Shown here piece by piece: positions 26,609 through 33,470 of a stretch of 33,470 bases of DNA. The notes under the pieces are model-generated. The model had not been told where the DNA came from, made no database searches, and saw nothing but the letters and a program-made list of their open reading frames with translations. This stretch comes from Candidatus Limnocylindrales bacterium (GTDB taxonomy: Bacteria; Desulfobacterota; Binatia; UBA1149; CAITLU01), in NCBI GenBank assembly GCA_035571835.1, contig DATNBU010000019.1:1-33470 (forward strand), given 5' to 3'. Each line of letters starts with the position of its first letter. The first letter of the stretch is position 1. The translations under genes and the position numbers were made by a program.

Positions 26609-28075
26609 ATGATCATCAAGATCGCGCGTCTTAAAGCGGCGGAAGCGTCCGCCGATCTGGTCGCCATCGCCGTGCGCGACGGCAAGGAGCTTGCGGGCGC
26701 AGTCGCGGGCCTGCCGAAGGCCGTGCTCGATCGCGCGTCGAAACGCGCGAAGCGGCTCGGATACAAGGGCAAGCCCGGCGCAACGCTGACGATCCAGGCC
26801 GACGGACACGATCTCGTGCTGGTCGGTGTCGGCGACGGCAAGACCAGCGAGCAGTGGCGCAGGGCCGGCGCCGCAGTACGTGCGGTCAGCTCGGCCGCAC
26901 GCCCGGTCAGCGTTGGATTCGCGCTCGACGCCGCCGACCGCGGCATGGATGTCGTATCGGCCGTCATCGAAGGCATGCGGCTGGCCGGATACACCTTCGA
27001 AAAATACCGGGCGAAGAAAGACAACGCGTACGCGGGACCGAAGACCGTGACGCTGTCGTCGCCCGCGCTCACCGACAACGCGCGCACGCGCACCGCGATC
27101 CGCGAGACCGAGGCCGTTTGCGAAGCCGTCGCAATGGCCCGCGACCTCATCAACGAAGCGCCGAGCGCACTGGTCCCTTCGGACCTTGCGGCTGCGGCAC
27201 GCTCGATGGCGCGCGGTCGAACGCTGCGCTGCGAAGTCTGGCAGGGCGAACGCCTGCGCCGCGAAAAAATGAACGGGATCATCGGCGTTTCCGCCGGCAG
27301 CCGGCATGGCGGAGCGCTGATCAAGCTCGTCTACACGCCGTCGCGCCGCGCCAAGGCTACGGTCGCGATCGTCGGCAAGGGAATCACATTCGATTCCGGC
27401 GGGCTGTCGCTCAAGCCGGCCAAGTCGATGGAAACCATGAAGCTCGACATGGCAGGCGCGGCGATGGTGCTCGGCATCATGAAGTGCCTGCCGGTGCTGG
27501 CCCCGGCCGTCGAAGTACACGGCTTCATCGCTTCGGCCGAAAACATGACCGGCAGCGGCGCGCAGAAACCCGGCGACGTGATCCGTTTCCGTAACGGCAC
27601 GACGGCCGAAGTGCTCAACACCGATGCCGAAGGCCGCCTCGTGCTGGCCGATGCGCTGTGCCTCGCGACCGAGCTCGAGCCCGACTGCATCATCGACGCG
27701 GCAACACTGACCGGTGCATGCATGGTTGCGCTCGGCACGCGCATCGCGGGAATTCTCGGCAACGACCAGAAGCTCATCGACCGGCTGATCGAATGCGGAC
27801 GCGAGACCGGCGAATCGCTGTGGCAGCTCCCGCTGGTCGAAGAGTACGAGGACGACATCAAGTCGTCGGTCGCCGACATCCGCAACGTCGGCGGCGGCTA
27901 CGCCGGCACGATCAGCGCGGCGCTGTTCCTGCGGCACTTCGTCGGCAAGACCAAGTGGGCCCACCTCGACATCGCCGGTCCGGCGTTTGCCGAAAAGAGC
28001 ATGCAGTACCTGCCGAGAGGCGGAACCGGCTTCGGCATTCGCACGCTGCTCGCGTACCTCGATTCGATCGGCTGA
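26609..28075 (+). CDS. pepA: leucyl aminopeptidase (PepA, M17 family)
   Basis: 488 aa from the ATG at 26609 (AGGAG 4-5 nt upstream); GTG 26555 is in frame but lies inside a palindrome. It removes N-terminal residues from peptides in the cytoplasm with two metal ions. The N-terminal domain is divergent, as is normal for M17. The catalytic domain has VGKGITFDSGGLSLKP (ligand Lys and Asp), METMKLDMAGAA (ligand Asp), the signature NTDAEGRLVLADAL (ligand Asp and Glu, catalytic Arg) and DAATLTGACMVALG. Some PepA proteins also bind DNA in Xer recombination and gene control; nothing here tests that. It is convergent with cca. Confidence 0.95.
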   Translation: MIIKIARLKAAEASADLVAIAVRDGKELAGAVAGLPKAVLDRASKRAKRLGYKGKPGATLTIQADGHDLVLVGVGDGKTSEQWRRAGAAVRAVSSAARPVSVGFALDAADRGMDVVSAVIEGMRLAGYTFEKYRAKKDNAYAGPKTVTLSSPALTDNARTRTAIRETEAVCEAVAMARDLINEAPSALVPSDLAAAARSMARGRTLRCEVWQGERLRREKMNGIIGVSAGSRHGGALIKLVYTPSRRAKATVAIVGKGITFDSGGLSLKPAKSMETMKLDMAGAAMVLGIMKCLPVLAPAVEVHGFIASAENMTGSGAQKPGDVIRFRNGTTAEVLNTDAEGRLVLADALCLATELEPDCIIDAATLTGACMVALGTRIAGILGNDQKLIDRLIECGRETGESLWQLPLVEEYEDDIKSSVADIRNVGGGYAGTISAALFLRHFVGKTKWAHLDIAGPAFAEKSMQYLPRGGTGFGIRTLLAYLDSIG

Positions 28076-28092
28076 GCCGCGGATTCGAGCGG

Positions 28093-28110
28093 CGCCGGCA
28101 ATTCCCGGCG
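28093..28110. terminator. hairpin between convergent pepA and cca
   Basis: CGCCGG (28093-28098), loop CAATTC, CCGGCG (28105-28110): an exact 6-bp stem in the 45-nt gap between two convergent stops. It is suitably placed as a bidirectional terminator, but without a T run on either side. Confidence 0.4.
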
Positions 28111-28120
28111 GCGCGCGACG

Positions 28121-29494
28121 CTAGGATCGCTCCGGAGGCTGCTGCTCGCCGAGGAATTCCCGCCGTACGTAGTCGAGCGCGTCCTGTCTGCTTTGGAGCC
28201 TGCCTTCGAGCTGGGCGTCCTCGACCGAGCGCAGCACGGTCTTGAAAAGCGGCCCCGGCTCCATGCCGAGCTCGCGCAGGTCCTCGCCGCGAATCAGCGG
28301 CGGCGGTTTCATCTGCTCGTCCGAGAGCTCGGCGAGCGCGCTCTGGCAGAAATTCCAGTGCGTGAGATCGCCGCGCGAAGACAGCGCGTCGATGCGTGCC
28401 AGCTCCATGAGCTCGTCGATCCCTTCCTGGCGCAGGAAACGCTTGAGCGTGGACGCTCGCATCTCCGCTGCCGAGCAGTGCCGCAGATGCTGGTCGACCA
28501 GGAACGCGACCCGTTCGATGGTCGCGTTGCTGCGACGAAGCCGGCGCAGGATCTGCGTGGACATCTCGGCGCCGTCGCGCGTGTGGCCGTAGAACGTCCT
28601 CGAGCCGTCGGGCTTGGTGCCGGCGCAAAGCGGCTTGGCGACGTCATGCAGCAGCACGCCGAATGCGAGCGTCTCGCTGCACCCGGCGGGCAGATGCCCG
28701 AGGCACAGCATCGTGTGCACGAAAACGTCTCCCTCGGGGTGATGCTCAGGAGATTGCTCGCATCCCTTGAGCTCGCTGATCTCCGGCAGAACGTGCGCGA
28801 GAAGCCCGGTCTGGTCGAGCAGCTCGAACGATTGCCGCGCGCGGCCTTCGGTCAGCATGCGGACGAGCTCGTCCCCGATGCGCTCCGCGGAAACTTTCGT
28901 GATCGTGGCGGCGGCGTGGACGACGGCGTCCAGGGTCTCGCGCTCGATCGGGAATCCCAGGCGCGACGAAAACCGCACTGCGCGCAGCAGCCTCAGATGA
29001 TCCTCCGCGAAGCGATCGCGCGCATTGCCGACGGCGCGAACGATGCCGGCCTCGAGGTCGGCGCGGCCGCCGACGAAATCGAGGATCCGGCCTGCAACGG
29101 GGTCCTCGAACATCGCGTTGATCGTGAAATCGCGCCGGCGCGCGTCGGTCTCGATGTCGGTGAACTCGACGGCCACCGGCCGGCGCCCGTCGACGTACTG
29201 ATCGTCCTTGCGGAACGTCGCGACCTCGAAATGATGCTGTCCGCTCGGCACCAGGACGATGCCGAACTGGCGTCCGATCGGTACCGTGTGCTCGAACAGA
29301 GCTTCGACATCTTCGGGGCGAGCAGACGTGGCCACGTCGTAGTCGGTCGGCGCGTATCCGAGAAGCGCGTCGCGAACCGAGCCTCCGGCGAACACGGCGA
29401 CGTGGCCTGCGGCCTGAAGCCGGCGGACGATGTGTTCCGCCTCGCTGCGCAGCAGGCTCGCGGTTTGCGTCCCGGATCGTGACGGCGAGCTCAT
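28121..29494 (-). CDS. cca: CCA tRNA nucleotidyltransferase / poly(A) polymerase family protein with HD domain
   Basis: 457 aa from the ATG at 29494; the frame is open upstream but without similarity. The nucleotidyltransferase head has VAVFAGGSVRDALLGYAPTDYDVAT with the catalytic DxD, then RRRDFTINAMFEDP and LRLLRAVRFSSRLGF (nucleotide-selecting helix). A middle HD domain shows GVLLHDVAKP and YGHTRDGAEMS. The C-terminal helices finish with RREFLGEQQP. This class II family covers CCA-adding enzymes and PcnB poly(A) polymerases, which sequence alone separates poorly. The HD domain and length favour a CCA enzyme. The tRNA-Pro gene in this window already encodes CCA, so the role would be repair of 3' ends. 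It is divergent from selA and convergent with pepA. Confidence 0.85.
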   Translation of the reverse strand: MSSPSRSGTQTASLLRSEAEHIVRRLQAAGHVAVFAGGSVRDALLGYAPTDYDVATSARPEDVEALFEHTVPIGRQFGIVLVPSGQHHFEVATFRKDDQYVDGRRPVAVEFTDIETDARRRDFTINAMFEDPVAGRILDFVGGRADLEAGIVRAVGNARDRFAEDHLRLLRAVRFSSRLGFPIERETLDAVVHAAATITKVSAERIGDELVRMLTEGRARQSFELLDQTGLLAHVLPEISELKGCEQSPEHHPEGDVFVHTMLCLGHLPAGCSETLAFGVLLHDVAKPLCAGTKPDGSRTFYGHTRDGAEMSTQILRRLRRSNATIERVAFLVDQHLRHCSAAEMRASTLKRFLRQEGIDELMELARIDALSSRGDLTHWNFCQSALAELSDEQMKPPPLIRGEDLRELGMEPGPLFKTVLRSVEDAQLEGRLQSRQDALDYVRREFLGEQQPPERS

Positions 29495-29517
29495 CGGCGA
29501 ATTCCAGCAGTATCGGC

Positions 29518-29569
29518 GAAATCGGGGACAGACACCGATTTCAGGAAATCGGTGTCTGTCCCCGATTTC
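29518..29569. repeat. REP-type perfect palindrome (25-bp arms)
   Basis: Arms 29518-29542 and 29545-29569 are exact reverse complements separated by AG. Each arm is itself nearly palindromic: GAAATCGG at one end and CCGATTTC at the other, around GGGGACAGACACC-type cores. The layout of two inverted half-units is that of BIME/REP elements mobilised by REP-associated tyrosine transposases; GGTGTCTGTCCCC cores are familiar from such repeats. No transposase is in the window. It lies in the divergent cca-selA spacer, 24 nt from the cca start. Confidence 0.8.
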
Positions 29570-29694
29570 CGGCGCACCGACACATCGGCATGCGAAGAGT
29601 GCGGCACCGGCGGATGGTCCCACAGCCATCGCGGCAAGGTCAACCTCGCGCCGGACCTTGTGGCACGGCGGGCTCCGGGGCAGGATGCGACGCG

Positions 29695-31155
29695 ATGTCG
29701 CAGCGACCAACGAGCTCCCGCGGCAATGTCGTTTCCATTCCGGGCGTGCGGCCGCACGCGCAGGAGGAAGCCGGCGAACCACGCCCGTATTCTCGGCTGC
29801 CGTCGGTCGACGCCGTGCTCTCGTCGAACATGGAGCTCGCCGCGTTCTCGCGCAGCAGCGCCGTCGCAGCAGTGCGCGAAGCGATTTCCGTCGAGCGTGA
29901 GCGCATCCGTTCGGGAGAATCCGCGGATGTCTGTGATCCCGACGCAATCGCGCTGCGCTCGCTCGAGCTGCTCCGCGCGCGCGCGCGGCCGCGTCTCGGC
30001 CGCGTCGTCAACGCCACCGGAATCGTGCTTCATACCAATCTGGGCCGCGCGCGGCTTTCGACTGCGGCGATCGACGCCGTAAGGCTTGCCGCCTGCGGCG
30101 AGGTCAATCTCGAATACGACCTCGCGCGCGGAGAGCGCGGAGAGCGCGACGAGCTCGTCGAAGAGCATCTGTGCGACCTGACCGGCGCCGAAGCGGCGAC
30201 TGTCGTCAACAACAACGCGGCGGCGGTGTTCCTGGTGCTCAACACGCTCGCATCCGGCAAGGATGTGGTCGTATCCCGCGGCGAGCTGGTCGAAATCGGC
30301 GGATCGTTTCGCATTCCAGACATCATGGCGGCCAGCGGCGCGCGACTGCGCGAGGTCGGCACCACCAATCGCACGCACCTGTCCGATTACCGGAAAGCGA
30401 TCGGACCGGACGTGGCGCTTCTCATGAAAGTGCACGCGAGCAACTACCGCATCGTCGGATTCACCTCGTCGGTCGGACTGGACGAGCTTGCCGCGCTTGC
30501 GGCCGGGCACCCGGAGATTCACGTGATCGAGGATCTCGGCTCGGGGGCCGTCGTCGACCTGCAGCCGTTCGGTCTTGCCGAAGAACCGCTCATCGGCGAA
30601 CGCATTCGCGCCGGAGCCGACCTCGTGCTCGCAAGCGGGGACAAGCTGCTCGGCGGGCCTCAGTGCGGAATCATCGCCGGCCGCCGCGAGCTCGTCGACC
30701 GGCTGCGCATGAATCCGCTGCGGCGCGCGCTGCGCTGCGACAAGATGACGCTGGCCGCGCTCGAAGCGACGCTGCGAACGTACCGGTTCTCGACGTCACC
30801 GCAGCACGACATCCCCGTCCTGCGTTTTCTTGCGCGCTCCGTCGGCGAGCTGCGTGCGATCGGAGAACGAGCGATCGCGCTGCTCGAAGAGAAACTCGCG
30901 CCGCGCTTTTCGTTCGAGCTGGTCGCGTCCAGTGCGCGCGCCGGCAGCGGTTCGCAGCCCGATCATCCGATTGCATCGCTTGCGATCGCGGTGCGGGCCG
31001 GCGATCTCGACGCGGTTGCGATCGAGCGCATGTTCCGGACCTCCGAACCGCCGATCCTCGGCCGCATCGAGCGCGACGTGTTTCTTCTGGATCTGCGCGT
31101 GATCGACGCCCCGGACGATCTCGTTCCGGCCGTTCCCGATGCGCCCGCACGCTGA
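29695..31155 (+). CDS. selA: L-seryl-tRNA(Sec) selenium transferase
   Basis: 486 aa (E. coli 463). It is a PLP enzyme that converts Ser-tRNA(Sec) to Sec-tRNA(Sec) with selenophosphate. Recognisable are RVVNATGIVLHTNLGRARLS, the cofactor region EAATVVNNNAAAVFLVLNTLA, RGELVEIGGSFRIPDIM, VGTTNRTH, the VIEDLGSG segment and PLP Lys317 in LASGDKLLGGPQCG. The ATG at 29695 has CAGGA about 9 nt upstream; the first 30 residues are an unconserved extension before the SelA N-terminal domain (RLPSVDAVL). It overlaps selB by 17 nt. Its presence with selB and selD shows the organism makes selenocysteine. Confidence 0.96.
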   Translation: MSQRPTSSRGNVVSIPGVRPHAQEEAGEPRPYSRLPSVDAVLSSNMELAAFSRSSAVAAVREAISVERERIRSGESADVCDPDAIALRSLELLRARARPRLGRVVNATGIVLHTNLGRARLSTAAIDAVRLAACGEVNLEYDLARGERGERDELVEEHLCDLTGAEAATVVNNNAAAVFLVLNTLASGKDVVVSRGELVEIGGSFRIPDIMAASGARLREVGTTNRTHLSDYRKAIGPDVALLMKVHASNYRIVGFTSSVGLDELAALAAGHPEIHVIEDLGSGAVVDLQPFGLAEEPLIGERIRAGADLVLASGDKLLGGPQCGIIAGRRELVDRLRMNPLRRALRCDKMTLAALEATLRTYRFSTSPQHDIPVLRFLARSVGELRAIGERAIALLEEKLAPRFSFELVASSARAGSGSQPDHPIASLAIAVRAGDLDAVAIERMFRTSEPPILGRIERDVFLLDLRVIDAPDDLVPAVPDAPAR

Positions 31156-33151
31156 ACCCGCGGCGCCTGCAGCGGCGGGCTCGAGCGCGCCACGCGACGG
31201 CGGTTTTCACCGGCCGGTCCTGCGGGCGATCGTCGGAACGGCCGGACACATCGATCACGGCAAGTCGGCGCTGGTGCACGCGTTGACCGGGATCGATACC
31301 GACCGCCTGCCGGAAGAGCGCGAGCGCGGGATCTCGATCGAGCTCGGATTCGCGCACCTCGATCTCGACGGAATCGGCCGCGTGGGCATCGTCGACGTGC
31401 CCGGGCACGAACGATTCATCCGCCAGATGCTCGCCGGCGCGCACGGCTTCGATCTGGTCCTGATGGTCGTCGCAGCCGACGACGGAGTGATGCCGCAGAC
31501 CGAGGAACACTTCGACATCGTCCACCTGCTCGGCGTGCGGCGCGCGATCTTCGTCGTCACCAAGATCGATGCGGTCAGTGCGGATCGGGTTCGCGACGTG
31601 CGGGGGGAGATCGAAATTCTTGCTGCCGGTACGCCGTTCGAGGATGCGCCGGTCTCGACGGTTTCCGCGCGAACCGGCGAGGGTGTGCAGTCGCTACGCG
31701 GCGAAATCGCCGCGGCGCTGGCCGGGCTCGAATCGAAACCGGAGCACGGAATCCTGCGGATTCCGGTCGACCGCGTGTTCGTTCGCAAAGGACACGGCGT
31801 CATCGTCACGGGCACCGCCATTGCAGGCCGTGTCGAGGTCGGCGACGAAGTGATGCTGCTGCCGGGCGAGCGGCGTTCGCGCGTGCGCGAGATCCAGGTG
31901 CACGGCGAACCCGCCGAGTTCGCGACGGCCGGACAGCGGGTTGCGCTCAACCTCGCCGGCCTCGACAAGGACAGCATCGTTCGCGGCGATACCGTCACGG
32001 CGGCGGCAACGGCAACCGGCGCGACTTTGGGCGCAGGCCTGGTCACGTCGCGACTCGATGCGCGCATCGAAGTGCGGCCGGCAGCCCGCCGCCCGCTCGC
32101 TTCGCACGTGCGGGTACGCGTGCATCACGGAACGCGCGAAACTCCGGCCCGGCTGATCTGGCTCGACGGAGTTGCCGAGGTCGCGCCGCGCAGCAGCGGC
32201 TTTGCGCAGCTCGCGCTCGCAGTACCGCTGGTGGCCGCTGCAGGCGACCGTTTCATCATTCGCGACGAGACCGCGAGCCGCACGCTCGGCGGCGGCGTAG
32301 TGCTGGTCGCACACGCCGAAAAACACCGGAAGTCGCGCGGCAGCGTGCGCCCGGACCTCGAAAGGCTCGAGCACGGCGAGGACGCGACGCGGCTTCATGC
32401 ACTGCTGACGATGGCATCCGGTCTCGGCCTTGCGCCGCGCGAAGCTGCGCTCGCTGCCGGCATGGCCGAGTCCGATCTGCTGGGCGCGGTCGCAAGCGAT
32501 CCGGCGCTTTCGGCGCTGCCCGACGAACGCTCGCCGGAGCTCGTCGTCACGACCGAGCGTCTGGAGCGCACGCTGTCGGATCTCGCCGCCATGGTGGTCG
32601 GATTCGAACGCGATCACCCGAGCGTCGCCGGAGTCGACGTCGAGCACCTTCGTGGAATGGTGCGACCCGCCGTCGATTCGCGAACCTTCCGACTGCTCGT
32701 CGATCGCCTGCTTGCCGGCGGGCGTCTGCGCCGCAGTGGAAACGTGGTTCGCTCCCCGGCCCATGCGCCGGCGCTCAGCGGCGCCGACGATGCGATTGCG
32801 GCGCGGTTTCTTTCGCTCGTCGAAACCGCGGGCGTCAGTCCGCCGACGATCAAGGAAGGGGCCGACGCGCTCGGCATCCCCATCGATCGCGCGCGAAAGG
32901 TCGCCGGTGTGCTTGCGCTGCGAGGTCAGCTCGTGAAGATTTCCGCAGACATGTTCTATTCGGCTGCCGCGCTCGACGACATTCGTGACCGGCTTTCCCG
33001 CTATCTGGAAGGTGCGGGCGAGATCTCGCCGGCCGGGTTTCGCGATCTCATTGCCGCGTCGCGCAAGTACTGTATACCGCTGCTCGACTGGTTCGATCGC
33101 TCGGGGATGACGATTCGAGTCGGCGACGTGCGAAAGCTCCGGCGAAGCTGA
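31139..33151 (+). CDS. selB: selenocysteine-specific translation elongation factor SelB
   Basis: 670 aa (E. coli 614). It is a GTPase that carries Sec-tRNA(Sec) to UGA codons marked by a SECIS hairpin. G1 is [11 protein letters not shown] (33-43), then [10 protein letters not shown] (switch I), DVPGHERF (G3), TKID (G4) and VSARTGEG (G5). EF-Tu-like domains 2 and 3 follow ([31 protein letters not shown]). The C-terminal third carries the winged helices that bind SECIS, ending in [20 protein letters not shown], a well conserved terminus. The first 28 residues (Ala/Pro-rich) are an extension lacking in E. coli SelB; no other start was seen before the G1 loop. The ATG lies 17 nt inside selA and selD follows 15 nt after the stop. 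Confidence 0.97.
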   Translation: MRPHAEPAAPAAAGSSAPRDGGFHRPVLRAIVGTAGHIDHGKSALVHALTGIDTDRLPEERERGISIELGFAHLDLDGIGRVGIVDVPGHERFIRQMLAGAHGFDLVLMVVAADDGVMPQTEEHFDIVHLLGVRRAIFVVTKIDAVSADRVRDVRGEIEILAAGTPFEDAPVSTVSARTGEGVQSLRGEIAAALAGLESKPEHGILRIPVDRVFVRKGHGVIVTGTAIAGRVEVGDEVMLLPGERRSRVREIQVHGEPAEFATAGQRVALNLAGLDKDSIVRGDTVTAAATATGATLGAGLVTSRLDARIEVRPAARRPLASHVRVRVHHGTRETPARLIWLDGVAEVAPRSSGFAQLALAVPLVAAAGDRFIIRDETASRTLGGGVVLVAHAEKHRKSRGSVRPDLERLEHGEDATRLHALLTMASGLGLAPREAALAAGMAESDLLGAVASDPALSALPDERSPELVVTTERLERTLSDLAAMVVGFERDHPSVAGVDVEHLRGMVRPAVDSRTFRLLVDRLLAGGRLRRSGNVVRSPAHAPALSGADDAIAARFLSLVETAGVSPPTIKEGADALGIPIDRARKVAGVLALRGQLVKISADMFYSAAALDDIRDRLSRYLEGAGEISPAGFRDLIAASRKYCIPLLDWFDRSGMTIRVGDVRKLRRS

Positions 33152-33166
33152 TCCGGCGAGGAAGAG

Positions 33167-33470
33167 ATGGCCACAAGCAAGAAGACCCGTGCGGCCGCAT
33201 CCCGCGACAAGTCGCCGGCAAAGAAGAAAGCCGCGCGAACGAAGGCGGCGGCTCCGTCGGCGCGCATACGCCTGACCCAGCACGTGAGCTCCGGCGGATG
33301 CGCGTGCAAGCTCGGGCCGGCCGATCTTCGCAGCGTGCTCGGCAAGCTTCCGAAGAACAAGCATCCGGATGTCCTGGTCGGCAACGAGACCTGCGACGAC
33401 GCGGGTGTGTTCCGCTTCGTGCCCGGCAAGGCGCTCGTCAGCACCGTCGATTTTTTTCCGCCGATGGTCG
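33167..33470 (+). CDS. selD: selenide, water dikinase SelD (5' part, runs off window)
   Basis: The first 101 codons are visible from an ATG with GAGGAAGAG directly upstream. It makes selenophosphate from selenide and ATP, the selenium donor for SelA. After a roughly 30-residue Lys/Ala/Arg-rich tail, the family begins at RIRLTQHVSSGGCACKLGP: Cys45, Cys47 and Lys48 align with E. coli Cys17, Cys19 and Lys20. The catalytic position is therefore Cys, not selenocysteine. LVGNETCDDAGVF and VSTVDFFPPMV follow as expected. The basic N-terminal tail is absent from typical SelD. It is the third gene of a selA-selB-selD unit. Confidence 0.95.
   Translation, partial: MATSKKTRAAASRDKSPAKKKAARTKAAAPSARIRLTQHVSSGGCACKLGPADLRSVLGKLPKNKHPDVLVGNETCDDAGVFRFVPGKALVSTVDFFPPMV

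Noticed and set aside
33290-33320. Possible selenocysteine codon in selD
   Set aside because: The codons at residues 45 and 47 are TGC; there is no in-frame TGA.
1-33470. CRISPR array, prophage, toxin-antitoxin or defence system
   Set aside because: No regularly spaced repeats, integrase, phage structural gene, nuclease cluster or small paired toxin genes were seen on either strand.

Overview
The window is about 33.5 kb of very GC-rich, gene-dense bacterial chromosome. Long same-strand runs overlap by 4-17 nt, and GTG or TTG starts are frequent. SurA-type and secretin-type proteins imply an outer membrane. The gene set and the uncharacterised family at 26.0 kb suggest a delta-proteobacteria-like lineage (Myxococcota, Desulfobacterota or Binatota type); this placement is inferred, not demonstrated. 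Nearly everything is housekeeping. There is no prophage, CRISPR array, transposase or resistance gene.

Layout. 1-8368, mostly minus strand: the 5' part of a TerB/DjlA-like membrane protein, a tRNA-Pro(CGG), rpe, and the block priA-def-fmt-rsmB. A plus-strand SGNH hydrolase gene lies between rsmB and rpe. 8677-13065, plus strand: a PilM/HofM-like gene and a short PilQ/HofQ-like secretin directly before aroK-aroB-aroQ. This looks like a collapsed version of the widespread pilMNOPQ-aroKB order. 13146-23397, plus strand: mfd-surA-pdxA-manB-uvrA, each start overlapping the preceding stop, so both factors of transcription-coupled excision repair sit in one coupled run. 23512-25675: a small secreted orphan, then iscS-iscA (no iscU) behind a recognisable promoter whose -35 box lies in a perfect inverted repeat. 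25676-28123: a long structured leader-like region, an uncharacterised conserved ORF and pepA. 28121-33470: cca on the minus strand, a perfect 25-bp-arm palindrome of REP type, and selA-selB-selD (selD cut by the window end).

How the genes work together. def and fmt process and create formyl-Met starts, rsmB modifies 16S rRNA and priA restarts forks. aroK, aroB and aroQ are three shikimate-pathway steps. IscS can mobilise sulfur, and in principle selenium, close to the SelA/SelB/SelD system that makes and decodes selenocysteine. The cca enzyme would here maintain CCA ends, since the visible tRNA gene encodes its own CCA.

The least ordinary items are the reduced pilMQ-aroKB locus with a possible PilN-PilQ junction, the structured RNA candidate at 25.77-25.93 kb, the operator-like palindrome over the iscS promoter, and the REP-like palindrome between cca and selA. 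Nothing here is clearly a new multi-gene system.
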